Assembly: GCA_009618505.1 (NCBI GenBank)
Contig: WJOQ01000269.1
Location: 1-6,474, forward strand
Origin: Clostridia bacterium
GTDB lineage: Bacteria; Aerophobota; Aerophobia; Aerophobales; AE-B3A
DNA: 6,474 nt
Reading direction: 5' to 3'
Part shown: positions 1-6,395 of the stretch, one piece after another
Position numbering within the stretch: position 1 is the first letter of the stretch
Layout: the number at the start of each line of letters is the position of its first letter
The notes under the pieces: model-generated
What the model was told of the DNA's origin: nothing
Database searches by the model: none
The model's input: only the letters and a program-made list of their open reading frames with translations
Program-made: the position numbers and the translations under genes

Positions 1-2077
1 AGAGACTATAGTATTTCTCACCGTATAAATTAAGCCAAAAAGTGGGAAGAAAACTTCGGTTAAGATAGACTATATCATACTGGAATTCTTGGCCTATAAG
101 AGTAGAGAAGTAAAGATTATGTCTTTCCAAAACATCTGAGGCAGACCCTTCCAGGGAAAAGAAGAACCTCTGCTCAGCAAAAGAAAGCCAGGGAAGAATA
201 TAATCCAGTCTAAACTGAGGCCTGTAAGGAAAAGAAGGGTAAGCTACCTCCTTTTTGCTGATAAACCCGGTTAGAGAATCTTTCTCTGATCGGGCAAAAG
301 TCAATTCTTTTTCCGGAACAGTCAGCAATCTTCCTGGCAAAGCTCCCAGAGAAAAAAGATAAAGAGAAAACCTTCCTCCCCTGTAAACAGAGAGAACAAC
401 TTCTTTTCCATCAGGAGATATAGCTGGCTCAAAGACTCCTCCCTTTGCCTCGGTATACTGCCTGAATTCTTTCCTTTCTGGATGGAGTGAATAAAGATTA
501 AATACACCATCTTTGCCATTGGAGATGAAGTAAATTTTCTCCCCCTGAGGAGAAAATATAGGACAGCGATCATCTGCTTCATCCAGAGTAAGACAACTAA
601 AAGTTTTATCCTTTAATTGTAAAAGATAGATATCTCTTTTCCCTTTTCGAAAAGAGACAAACACTATTTCTTCCCCGTCGGGAGAGAAAGAAGGAGAGAA
701 GTTTTGCACTAATCCATCATCATCATAGGTTAAAGGAGAGACTTCATTACTATGGATATCCAGAAGATAGAGATTGGAGTTTCCCCCTTGCTGCTTTACA
801 AGCACTATTTTTTCCCCATCGGGAGAGAAAGATGCCTGGTCTGCCCTTAAACCATAGGTTAAACGTTCTTCCTTATTCTTCTCAATATCAAATAGATACA
901 AATCTGACAAAAAGGTGCCTTTGGGAGAATAAAATTTTGTCTTAGAATATAGAATTCTTTTCCCATCAGGAGAAAAAGAAACAAAAGGATTAATCCCTCT
1001 CTTTAACCTTTTCACCTCTTTACTATTAATATCCATAAGATAAAGGTCGAAAATAGCATAATCATACCCCCGATTGGAGGCAAAGGCGAGCACGTCTCCT
1101 GAAGGCGAGAAAACAGGATGTTGATTTCGTCTGCCCTGATAAGTTAAAGGCTCTCCCTCCTTAAGAGAATCATCATAGAAATCCTCTTTTCCCTTATATC
1201 TTTCTCTTATCCATTCCCGCCATTCAGAGTAAAGAAGAAAAGAGTCTTTACCCAGGATTTCTTCTAGAGTCTGATTGAAACTCAAAAAGTGAGAAGTAGG
1301 ATAAAAAGACAACTCATCTGAGGCAAGAACAAACTCTGTGCTAAATTGAAAAAGAGGTCGACGACGAAGATGGGCTAATATCTTGGCTATCTTATCCCTT
1401 CCATAATGATCAAAAATATAACGGACAAGACTATCTGATTGGTAGTAACCAGAAGTCCTTCCCCATCCTTCAAAGAAATAGAAAGCCCCCAGGCTGCCCT
1501 CAGACATAATCTCTTGTCTCTGCGCCTCATCCCTCAGTACCATCTCTTTTAGGGAATGCCACTCCTCTGCCTGGTATTGAGCTAATCCTTCTATAAACCA
1601 CATAGGCAAAGTTAGATTAGCCATTAATCGCCGCAGGGGAAAAAGAGATTCCTCAATGGCAGCAAAAGTAACTAGATGAGTAAACTCATGAGCAACAACC
1701 TGTCTTACCCAGGACAGATTTCCACTGGTTCCCTCAGGATGCCATCGAGCCCGAATAACGATTTTAGCAGGTAAAATGGAGGTATAACCTCCTGTATTAT
1801 CGCTATAATTTTCCACAATAATGTGAGTGTTTTCTCGTGGCTGGTATCCCAAGTCAGATGTAACAGAGGGGTATATTTCTTCGGCAACCCTGGCTACCTG
1901 TTGAGCGAAAGTCTCTTCCTGCTGATGATAGTAAATAAGAAAATGAGGGGTCTGGATTACTTTCCAGTCAAGCTCGGGATGGTTAAAAGCAAAAGAAAAG
2001 GAATTAACTCTGGCTAGAAATATAAAAAGAAAAAAAAGAGCTATTACCCTACCTTTTCTAATGAAGTCTTTTTTCAA
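1..2077 (-). CDS. Secreted gluzincin metalloprotease with TolB-like propeller and probable beta-barrel (3' end cut off)
   Basis: One uninterrupted frame of 692 codons runs from TTG 2077-2075 to the window edge; no stop occurs. The start is supported by the signal peptide it creates: a basic n-region (KKDFIRKGR), a hydrophobic core (VIALFFLFIFLA) and SFA ending at residue 30. There is no ATG or GTG in this frame between the preceding stop and the TTG. A peptidase MA-like domain follows, with HEFTH at 130-134 and WFIEGLAQY, where E163 is the expected third zinc ligand; SLVRYIFDHYG is also typical. Next are six propeller blades with FSPDG-type turns at about 323, 368, 417, 464, 508 and 553, each with a LYLxDI-like strand (TolB/PD40 type). 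From about 613 the sequence alternates aromatic and polar residues (FRLDYILPWLSF, then SASDVLERHNLYFSTLIG), resembling the start of an Omp85-type barrel; this part is tentative. It probably acts in the periplasm or at the outer membrane; substrate unknown. It lies 11 nt after amaP. The Shine-Dalgarno is weak (GAGAGAG 2089-2083). Confidence 0.85.
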   Translation of the reverse strand, partial: MKKDFIRKGRVIALFFLFIFLARVNSFSFAFNHPELDWKVIQTPHFLIYYHQQEETFAQQVARVAEEIYPSVTSDLGYQPRENTHIIVENYSDNTGGYTSILPAKIVIRARWHPEGTSGNLSWVRQVVAHEFTHLVTFAAIEESLFPLRRLMANLTLPMWFIEGLAQYQAEEWHSLKEMVLRDEAQRQEIMSEGSLGAFYFFEGWGRTSGYYQSDSLVRYIFDHYGRDKIAKILAHLRRRPLFQFSTEFVLASDELSFYPTSHFLSFNQTLEEILGKDSFLLYSEWREWIRERYKGKEDFYDDSLKEGEPLTYQGRRNQHPVFSPSGDVLAFASNRGYDYAIFDLYLMDINSKEVKRLKRGINPFVSFSPDGKRILYSKTKFYSPKGTFLSDLYLFDIEKNKEERLTYGLRADQASFSPDGEKIVLVKQQGGNSNLYLLDIHSNEVSPLTYDDDGLVQNFSPSFSPDGEEIVFVSFRKGKRDIYLLQLKDKTFSCLTLDEADDRCPIFSPQGEKIYFISNGKDGVFNLYSLHPERKEFRQYTEAKGGVFEPAISPDGKEVVLSVYRGGRFSLYLFSLGALPGRLLTVPEKELTFARSEKDSLTGFISKKEVAYPSFPYRPQFRLDYILPWLSFAEQRFFFSLEGSASDVLERHNLYFSTLIGQEFQYDIVYLNRSFLPTFWLNLYGEKYYSL

Positions 2078-2088
2078 TCCTGCTCTCT

Positions 2089-2610
2089 CTAAAGAATCTT
2101 GGCAACTCTTACCTTTACCTCCCGCACATTCTCAATTCCTACAGTATTATTAAGATAATTCTTTACCACTGTCTGGAGTTCATCTATTAAGCGAGGAATC
2201 TCTCCTTGACCCTGGGCAGAAAGGGTCAGATAAACATCTACCCCTTCCTCCGCCAATTTAATATCTGCCTTGATGTCCTCAACTCCTTCTACTCCTTTAC
2301 CTATCCGTTGGATAAATCCGCAAATTGCCTTCTGAGAGATTTCCATTTCACCCAGAGGGTTTTTCAAAGAAACAACCGCACCCTCTCTTTTTTCTCTAGC
2401 AAGCAAAGGCAAGGCAATACTCAAAACAAATAGAAACCCGAACAGGCAAATAAAAATTCCTCTGGTTAATAATTGCTGTTCAAGAGCAGTAAGAGCTCCC
2501 AGAATAGCAAACCTGGGGATTATCTCCAGCGAAATGAAGAATCCTGCCAGAGACAAAAGAGCCAGAGCGACCACAATTATTCCCCATAATATCCTTTTAA
2601 AAACTCTCAT
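2089..2610 (-). CDS. amaP: Alkaline shock response membrane anchor protein (AmaP-like)
   Basis: AmaP is an inner-membrane protein that recruits Asp23 to the cell membrane. The 173-residue product has two clear membrane helices, about residues 7-28 (ILWGIIVVALALLSLAGFF) and 51-70 (GIFICLFGFLFVLSIALPLL). A basic turn follows (REKREG), then a cytosolic domain from about 88 to the end. That domain looks like a second Asp23-type fold. Segments such as ISQKAICGFIQRI, VEGVEDIKADIKL, IPRLIDELQTVVKNYL and VREVKVRVAKIL line up in order with the Asp23-family protein encoded just upstream, suggesting the two partner each other. It follows the asp23 gene by 14 nt and precedes the protease/propeller gene by 11 nt. 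In Firmicutes nusB often comes next; it does not here. Assignment rests on topology, length and neighbour. Confidence 0.85.
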   Translation of the reverse strand: MRVFKRILWGIIVVALALLSLAGFFISLEIIPRFAILGALTALEQQLLTRGIFICLFGFLFVLSIALPLLAREKREGAVVSLKNPLGEMEISQKAICGFIQRIGKGVEGVEDIKADIKLAEEGVDVYLTLSAQGQGEIPRLIDELQTVVKNYLNNTVGIENVREVKVRVAKIL

Positions 2611-2615
2611 CTTAG

Positions 2616-2622
2616 CCTCCTT
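2616..2622 (-). promoter_or_regulatory. Strong ribosome binding site for amaP
   Basis: AAGGAGG with a 5-nt spacer (CTAAG) precedes ATG 2610-2608, in the 14-nt gap after the Asp23-family stop. It fixes the amaP start. Confidence 0.75.
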
Positions 2623-2624
2623 AT

Positions 2625-2951
2625 TTATGAAATATGTTTTATTCCTTTTATTTTTATGTTAATTTTAGCGACTGGTTTGTCGAGAACTCTTTGCACTTCT
2701 TGCTTCACTTTTTTCTGAGTTTCCTCTACCAACTGAGGGATAGCATTCCCTTCTTTAATAATTAACTGGAGAGAAAGCCCTATTCCTTCCTGCAAATATT
2801 CTATCTTGATCCCCTCTCCCCACAAACCTCTCTTGACAGCATAAATTCCTTCCACCTCATTGAGGGCTTTCTTGACAAGCCCGCTGATTACCTTCCTATC
2901 AACTTCATAACCCTCTTGCTTATTTTGGCTCTCCTTCTGCTGATTAGTCAT
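2625..2951 (-). CDS. Asp23/Gls24-family envelope stress response protein
   Basis: This 108-residue cytosolic protein is probably tethered to the membrane by the AmaP-like product of the next gene, as Asp23 is in Staphylococcus. After a hydrophilic Gln/Lys/Glu-rich start ([17 protein letters not shown]) comes the family domain. It has a helix ([19 protein letters not shown]), a strand pair (YAVKRG and [19 protein letters not shown]), and then the helix [20 protein letters not shown] with the closing strand [11 protein letters not shown]. The family is associated with alkaline and envelope stress and with fatty-acid gene clusters in Firmicutes; its molecular action is not well established. ATG 2951 is preceded by AAAGAGG with a short spacer and overlaps the original accC stop by 8 nt. 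The amaP gene follows 14 nt after its stop. Family assignment is secure; its role in this organism is inferred from neighbours. Confidence 0.88.
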   Translation of the reverse strand: MTNQQKESQNKQEGYEVDRKVISGLVKKALNEVEGIYAVKRGLWGEGIKIEYLQEGIGLSLQLIIKEGNAIPQLVEETQKKVKQEVQRVLDKPVAKINIKIKGIKHIS

Positions 2952-3126
2952 AGAAGGCCTCTTTCATTAGTTTTTCTTCCACAAAGCTAGTATAGAAATC
3001 ACCCTTTCTAAAATATTCATTTTCTAATACATATTGATGAAAGGGAATGGTCGTTTTTACTCCCTCAATAACAAATTCCTCTAAAGCCCGTTTCATCCGA
3101 ACTATTGCCTCTTCTCTATCTCTCCC
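2944..3126 (-). pseudogene. accC: accC C-terminal remnant, out of frame with the main part
   Basis: Read in the frame of GGG 3126-3124, this stretch encodes 60 residues beginning [18 protein letters not shown]. It then runs [12 protein letters not shown] and [15 protein letters not shown] and ends at TAA 2946-2944. These are the standard last elements of biotin carboxylase (compare E. coli RDVAIARMK and the IDGIKTN segment). It has no start of its own that makes sense. Rejoined to the upstream part with the missing segment of about 53 bp restored, the gene would encode about 452 residues, normal for AccC. The original stop overlaps the following Asp23-family start by 8 nt, as expected of an intact operon order. 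Confidence 0.85.
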
Positions 3127-4249
3127 CGGAAAAAATATGAGTGTCTATCCTAATGCCCGGACCACCAGGAAGATGGAAAGAACTAATCTTTCCTGGACAA
3201 GAGATAAAATTCCTTGCTGGGTCCTCTGCATTAATACGACACTCCAGGGAAGCTCCTTCCATCTTTATATCTTTCTGATTATAAGGAAGGTTCTCTCCGC
3301 TGGCGATTCTGATTTGGTCCTTAACCATATCTCTGCCAGTAACCATTTCCGTTACCGGATGTTCTACCTGAAGTCGGGTGTTCATCTCCATAAAATAGAA
3401 TCTCTTTTTTTCATCTACCAGAAATTCCACTGTTCCCGCCCCTCTATAACCAAGTTCTTTGGTTACCCTAACAGCAATTTCTCCCATCTCTTTTCGCAAA
3501 GATTCATCCAGGACAACAGAGGGAGACTCCTCTATTAGTTTCTGATACCTTCTCTGAATGGAACAATCTCTCTCTCCAAAGTGAAGAGCTTTGCCAGAGC
3601 CATCAACTAATACCTGGAACTCAATATGCCTTGCTTTATCCAGGTATTTTTCCATGTATAGGCCTGACCTCCCGAAGGAAGTTTTCGCCTCCTGCTGAGC
3701 CAAATCAAAAAGAACATCCATATCCTTCTTTTCCCAAACTACGCGTATGCCTCTACCTCCCGCTCCTGAAACAGCTTTTAGAATTATGGGGTAGCCAATG
3801 CGCGCAGCCAATCTAGAAGCCTGAGATCTATTCTCTACTATTTCCTCCAGGCCAGGAATTACAGGAATACCCTTTTGAGCTAAAGTATTACGAGCCTCCA
3901 CTTTATTTCCCAATTTTCTGATTACTCCCGGAGCAGGTCCAATAAACTCTATACCTGAAGAACGACAGACCTCAGCAAATTGTTCATTTTCGGCCAAAAA
4001 ACCATATCCGGGATGGATAGCTTCTGCTCCCGCTATTTCAGCCGCACTGATTATACGAGGAACATTAAGATAGCTCTCGGCTGGTTCACGTGGACCAACA
4101 CAAATAGCCTGATCAGCAAACTTTACTGGAAGAGAGTGTTCATCTTCTTTAGAGAAAACCGCCACTGTTTCTACTCCCAGCTCCTTACAGGCTCTTATTA
4201 TACGAAGAGCGATCTCCCCTCGATTAGCAACAAGGATTCTGCTAAACAC
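3116..4249 (-). CDS. accC: Biotin carboxylase of acetyl-CoA carboxylase, truncated by a frameshift
   Basis: AccC uses ATP and bicarbonate to carboxylate the biotin on AccB. The GTG-started frame gives 377 residues. It has the N-terminal Rossmann-like domain ([30 protein letters not shown] at 79-88), the ATP-grasp domain with K116, K158 and the glycine loop SGAGGRG (161-167), and RRYQK around 237. The metal and bicarbonate residues are E275, E288, N290, R292, Q294, V295, E296 and R338; from K116 to R338 the numbering matches E. coli AccC within one residue. After [13 protein letters not shown] the frame hits TAG (3118-3116), where relatives continue about 75 residues. The missing segment is the conserved YxxPPYYDSxxxKLI region; its continuation is found in another frame at 2944-3126. 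All catalytic residues lie before the break, but the C-terminal domain is lost, so a working enzyme is unlikely from this sequence. An assembly error is the main alternative. Confidence 0.92.
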   Translation of the reverse strand: MFSRILVANRGEIALRIIRACKELGVETVAVFSKEDEHSLPVKFADQAICVGPREPAESYLNVPRIISAAEIAGAEAIHPGYGFLAENEQFAEVCRSSGIEFIGPAPGVIRKLGNKVEARNTLAQKGIPVIPGLEEIVENRSQASRLAARIGYPIILKAVSGAGGRGIRVVWEKKDMDVLFDLAQQEAKTSFGRSGLYMEKYLDKARHIEFQVLVDGSGKALHFGERDCSIQRRYQKLIEESPSVVLDESLRKEMGEIAVRVTKELGYRGAGTVEFLVDEKKRFYFMEMNTRLQVEHPVTEMVTGRDMVKDQIRIASGENLPYNQKDIKMEGASLECRINAEDPARNFISCPGKISSFHLPGGPGIRIDTHIFSGER

Positions 4250-4705
4250 CTATTCTCCTTCTTCTATCAAAAACAACTCCTGGTCATATTCCACAGGATG
4301 TCCATTCTTTACCATAATTTCTTTGATTTTACCCTCAACATCCGAGGTTATCTCATTCATCACTTTCATAGCCTCGATAATACAGAGAGTATCTCCCACT
4401 TCCACCCTGTCCCCTGTCTCCGCAAAGGGTTCTTCCTCTGGAGAAGGGCTTCTATAAAAAGTTCCCACCAGAGGCGAATTCACAGAAAAGAATTGTTTCC
4501 GTTCCTTCTCTTTCTTCCTTTTCCTTTCCTTCTCTTCTATTCTCTTATCTTCAATGATAGAGACACTCCTTTTCTCAGCAATGGCTCCTTTTTCTTTTCT
4601 CCCTTTAGTTAATCTGAATCTAGTCTTCCCCTCCTCTATTTCTAACTCAGAAAGAGAAGAGGATTCGAAAATTTTGATGACTTTCTTCAGCTGTTTAAGA
4701 TCCAT
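4250..4705 (-). CDS. accB: Biotin carboxyl carrier protein of acetyl-CoA carboxylase
   Basis: AccB carries the biotin that AccC carboxylates and the carboxyltransferase discharges onto acetyl-CoA to give malonyl-CoA. The 151-residue protein has a short N-terminal helical region ([20 protein letters not shown]), a linker, and a C-terminal biotinyl domain (about 72-149). The biotinyl domain begins [19 protein letters not shown] and includes the target motif EAMKVMNEI, with K114 as the biotinylated lysine and the typical thumb-like segment ([15 protein letters not shown]) present. The linker (about 34-70) is unusual: dense in Glu, Lys and Arg instead of the usual Ala/Pro-rich hinge. ATG 4705 lies inside the end of efp, behind a purine-rich GAGAGGGGG. 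The TAG stop abuts the accC GTG, with the accC ribosome binding site in the last accB codons, so the two are likely made in balanced amounts. Confidence 0.95.
   Translation of the reverse strand: MDLKQLKKVIKIFESSSLSELEIEEGKTRFRLTKGRKEKGAIAEKRSVSIIEDKRIEEKERKRKKEKERKQFFSVNSPLVGTFYRSPSPEEEPFAETGDRVEVGDTLCIIEAMKVMNEITSDVEGKIKEIMVKNGHPVEYDQELFLIEEGE
4255..4260 (-). promoter_or_regulatory. accC ribosome binding site within the end of accB
   Basis: AAGGAG with a 5-nt spacer (AATAG, including the accB stop) precedes the GTG at 4249-4247. It supports a GTG start for accC and tight coupling to accB. Confidence 0.7.
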
Positions 4706-5285
4706 CTCGTACCCCCTCTCTCTTTACGCTTTTCCTGCATACTCTTTTGACCTTGTATGTATCTATACGGACTATATCTCCCTCTTTTATAAAAAGAGGA
4801 ACTGATAGGTCATAGCCGGATTCCAAAATCACCGATTTGCTAGCTGAACCTACCGTATCCCCTCTAGCTCCGGGAGCAGCTTTTTTTACCTTGAGCTCTA
4901 CAAAAATAGGAATTTCTATTGCTATTACTTTGTCTTCGTATAATTGCATAATTACTTCCATGTTCTCCTTAAGAAAATTTGTTTTCTCACCCAGGTTTGT
5001 GCCAGGAATAATCTTATCCTCAAAAGTTTCTAAATCCATAAAATGAAAATCTTCCTTTTCTCTATAAAGATATTGGGCTTTTCTTTCCGTAATGAAAGCA
5101 TCCTTTATCTTCTGTTCAGGCGAAAAGACCTTTCTTATGTTCTGTTGGCCATGAAGATTCTTTAGCGTAACTCGAACAAAAGCACCGCCTCTACCCCGCT
5201 TCACATGTTGAAACCCCTCAAGCGTCCAGAGCTCTCCCTCCAGCTCTATAGTCATTCCAACCCGCAGGTCGTTTGCGTTAACCAT
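4695..5285 (-). CDS. efp: Translation elongation factor P
   Basis: EF-P binds next to the ribosomal P site and relieves stalling at consecutive prolines. The 196-residue product has the usual three-domain length. It opens with a KOW-like domain I ([19 protein letters not shown]), continues through the oligonucleotide-binding domains, and contains the family stretch [23 protein letters not shown] in the C-terminal half, then [12 protein letters not shown] near the end. The domain I tip reads KRGRGGAF, placing Arg32 where most EF-Ps carry a modifiable lysine (KPGKG type). Arg at this place is known from EF-Ps rhamnosylated by EarP, though those usually read GRNAA. The C-terminus ([10 protein letters not shown] and about ten more residues) departs from the usual GEYVxR ending, with no sign of a frameshift. 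The stop overlaps the accB start by 11 nt. Start choice rests on the AGGAGGGAGGT site and on homology from this Met. Confidence 0.95.
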   Translation of the reverse strand: MVNANDLRVGMTIELEGELWTLEGFQHVKRGRGGAFVRVTLKNLHGQQNIRKVFSPEQKIKDAFITERKAQYLYREKEDFHFMDLETFEDKIIPGTNLGEKTNFLKENMEVIMQLYEDKVIAIEIPIFVELKVKKAAPGARGDTVGSASKSVILESGYDLSVPLFIKEGDIVRIDTYKVKRVCRKSVKREGVRDGS

Positions 5286-5889
5286 TGAGAACTCTACCTC
5301 CCTCCTCACTAACAGCTATCATTTCTTCTACTCTTACTCCTCCTTCTCCTTCCAGGTATATCCCTGGCTCCAGAGTAAAAACCATCCCTGCTTTTAAAAT
5401 ATCTTTTGATCTACTAGCTATGCTGGGCAATTCGTGGATCGCCAAGCCTACCCCGTGACCACTACCATGTATGAAGTTCCTGCCGTAACCAGCCCCTTCT
5501 ATCTTCTCTCTTATCATTCTATCTATATCAGAACAACTGATTCCCGGCTTGAGCGTCTTAATGACTTCTTTCTGCGCTTTGACGATTAAATGATGAATCT
5601 GGCGCCACTTCTCTTTTATTCCGCCTAAGAAAATAGTCCTGGTTAAATCAGAACAATACCCTCCTACTCTAGCACCTAAATCAAGAAGAACTAATTCGCC
5701 TTTTTCCAACTTCCTTTGACTAGGCTTTCCATGGGGCAGGGAAGTCCTTTCTCCAAAAAGAACGATGGGAGGAAAAGCCTCTTCGTCTGCATTTTCCCTC
5801 AGAAAATAGATAGCTTTTCTACTGATGTCCTTTTCTGTTACTCCTGTCTCTAATTCATTTTCCAGATAGGCAAAAGCAGCTCTAGTCAC
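5278..5889 (-). CDS. pepP: Xaa-Pro aminopeptidase (M24B), catalytic-domain fragment of a frameshifted gene
   Basis: This is the pita-bread metallopeptidase domain, which removes an N-terminal residue preceding proline using two divalent metal ions in the cytoplasm. Counting from the GTG at 5889, all five metal ligands are present: D70 and D81 (LLDLGARVGGYCSD), H145 (GSGHGVG), E174 (TLEPG) and E188 (GVRVEE). H53 in SLPHGKP matches the conserved histidine before the first ligands. The GTG is only the first start codon after the frameshift; it could in principle be used by re-initiation, as it overlaps the previous stop as GTGA. The true gene begins at 6341 and is interrupted by the 5-bp duplication at 5899-5908. 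The stop at 5280-5278 overlaps the efp start by 8 nt, and the last codons carry the efp ribosome binding site. A separately translated catalytic domain without its N-terminal domain would probably be unstable. Confidence 0.85.
   Translation of the reverse strand: MTRAAFAYLENELETGVTEKDISRKAIYFLRENADEEAFPPIVLFGERTSLPHGKPSQRKLEKGELVLLDLGARVGGYCSDLTRTIFLGGIKEKWRQIHHLIVKAQKEVIKTLKPGISCSDIDRMIREKIEGAGYGRNFIHGSGHGVGLAIHELPSIASRSKDILKAGMVFTLEPGIYLEGEGGVRVEEMIAVSEEGGRVLNG
5296..5306 (-). promoter_or_regulatory. Ribosome binding site deciding the efp start
   Basis: The coding strand carries AGGAGGGAGGT. Its GGAGGT lies 10 nt before ATG 5285-5283. The alternative GTG at 5309-5307 would translate this site itself as protein (RREVEFS), which has no place in the EF-P family, so the ATG is preferred. 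The site is inside the last codons of pepP, suggesting translational coupling. Confidence 0.75.
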
Positions 5890-6341
5890 TTTAAGAGCTT
5901 CCTTTCCTCTATACAGGTCAGCTCCCCTACATCCTTAATCGCTCTTTGACTTTCTATTAAACCAGAAAAAGGAACCCACTCAACTTCCTTAATTTTCCTT
6001 AGTCTTTCGTATTCGGCAAAAGAAAAGTGGGAAGCCTCAAAGCCCACCCTTTTACCTCTTAGTTTCTTACAAATCTCAGAAATAGTTTTTTCAAAACTAT
6101 CTTTCTGAATAACTATCTGCCAACCATTTAATCTGGACTTTGCCTCTTCAGCAAAAAGGGAAGTAGTGATAAAAAACTTATCTCTACTGCTGAGTAATAT
6201 TTCCCCTTCTATCCAGTAATGACTGAGATAAGAAACATTTTCTGTTCCCTTAATGAGAAATGCCTCTATTTTCTCCTTTTTAATCTTTTGACCAAGAACA
6301 GTTATTCGATGCTCGATACTCGTTGCTCGTTTTGATTTCAT
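5886..6341 (-). CDS. pepP: Xaa-Pro aminopeptidase (M24B), N-terminal fragment of a frameshifted gene
   Basis: This piece encodes the creatinase/prolidase N-terminal domain, which in the family packs over the catalytic domain and helps shape the active site and oligomer. Family-like segments are the opening helix and strand (KIKKEKIEAFLIKGTENVSYLS), the strand/helix around RGKRVGFEASHFSFAEYERL, and the linker helix that starts after IKDVGEL. I start at ATG 6341 because of AAAGGA seven bases upstream; the open frame extends to 6401 but only through repeat sequence. Residues 2 to about 12 come from the heptamer repeat, so the native N-terminus has probably been replaced. The frame ends early at TGA 5888-5886, after a 5-bp tandem duplication at 5899-5908. 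The remaining catalytic domain follows in another frame, overlapping by 4 nt. With one duplicate unit removed, the two pieces join into a 352-residue protein, a normal family length. pepP, papA or pepQ naming cannot be settled here. Confidence 0.8.
   Translation of the reverse strand: MKSKRATSIEHRITVLGQKIKKEKIEAFLIKGTENVSYLSHYWIEGEILLSSRDKFFITTSLFAEEAKSRLNGWQIVIQKDSFEKTISEICKKLRGKRVGFEASHFSFAEYERLRKIKEVEWVPFSGLIESQRAIKDVGELTCIEERKLLK
5899..5908. repeat. 5-bp tandem duplication causing the pepP frameshift
   Basis: The plus strand reads TTCCT TTCCT (coding strand AGGAA AGGAA). Deleting one unit makes the coding strand read IEEALKVTRAAF straight through. This matches the M24B linker pattern (I-x-x-A-x-x-I/V-T-x-x-A-F) in both sequence and spacing. 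The observed sequence instead gives IEERKLLK followed by a stop. The unit count is seen directly; that it arose by duplication is inferred. Confidence 0.75.
6302..6329. repeat. Tandem 7-bp repeat, four units
   Basis: Plus-strand units are TTATTCG, ATGCTCG, ATACTCG and TTGCTCG, consensus (A/T)T(A/G)CTCG. On the minus strand this reads as CGAGCAA CGAGTAT CGAGCAT CGAATAA and is translated as part of the pepP N-terminus (residues 5 to about 12, RATSIEHR). A fifth, inverted unit lies at 6406-6414. Confidence 0.7.
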
Positions 6342-6348
6342 CTCTTCG

Positions 6349-6354
6349 TCCTTT
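6349..6354 (-). promoter_or_regulatory. Ribosome binding site deciding the pepP start
   Basis: AAAGGA with a 7-nt spacer precedes the ATG at 6341-6339. It favours this start over the in-frame ATG 20 codons upstream, whose extra residues are only the translation of the REP-like core. The site itself lies between the two repeat arms. Confidence 0.6.
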
Positions 6355-6374
6355 TCTTTTCCCCTCACCTTAAT

Positions 6375-6395
6375 CCTCTCCCCCGAGGGAAGAGG
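6375..6395. repeat. REP-like imperfect palindrome
   Basis: CCTCT (6375-6379) pairs with AGAGG (6391-6395) and CCC (6381-6383) with GGG (6387-6389). There is one C/A mismatch between the two stems, and the loop is CGA. There is no T-run on either side, so I do not call it an intrinsic terminator. It lies between the upstream gene's stop and the pepP start and could form a hairpin in the 5' leader of the transcript. Confidence 0.6.

Noticed and set aside
322..582. Minus-strand open frame of 86 codons
   Set aside because: It is an out-of-frame reading inside the propeller part of the large protease gene, which is continuous in another minus-strand frame.
1705..2017. Short open frames on both strands within the protease domain
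   Set aside because: They are shadows of the HEFTH-containing frame, with no start signals or conserved content.
3047..3538. Plus-strand open frame of 163 codons spanning the accC break
   Set aside because: It is antisense to conserved biotin carboxylase sequence on both sides of the deletion, with no ribosome binding site or family features. I do not think it explains the frameshift.
3980..4612. Plus-strand open frame of 210 codons
   Set aside because: It lies opposite accC and accB, whose conserved motifs are clear. Its translation is rich in Phe/Ser/Leu as expected from the complement of a purine-rich coding strand, and it has no recognisable domain.
5886..5908. Programmed -1 frameshifting to make full-length PepP
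   Set aside because: A near-slippery C TTA AAG precedes the stop and would join the frames, but it is not a canonical heptamer and no downstream structure is apparent. The AGGAA duplication explains the break better, and the product would have two extra residues in a conserved helix. Not fully excluded.
6375..6395. Intrinsic terminator after the upstream gene
   Set aside because: The palindrome is not followed by a T-run on either strand in the needed orientation, and its sequence matches a REP-like repeat core.
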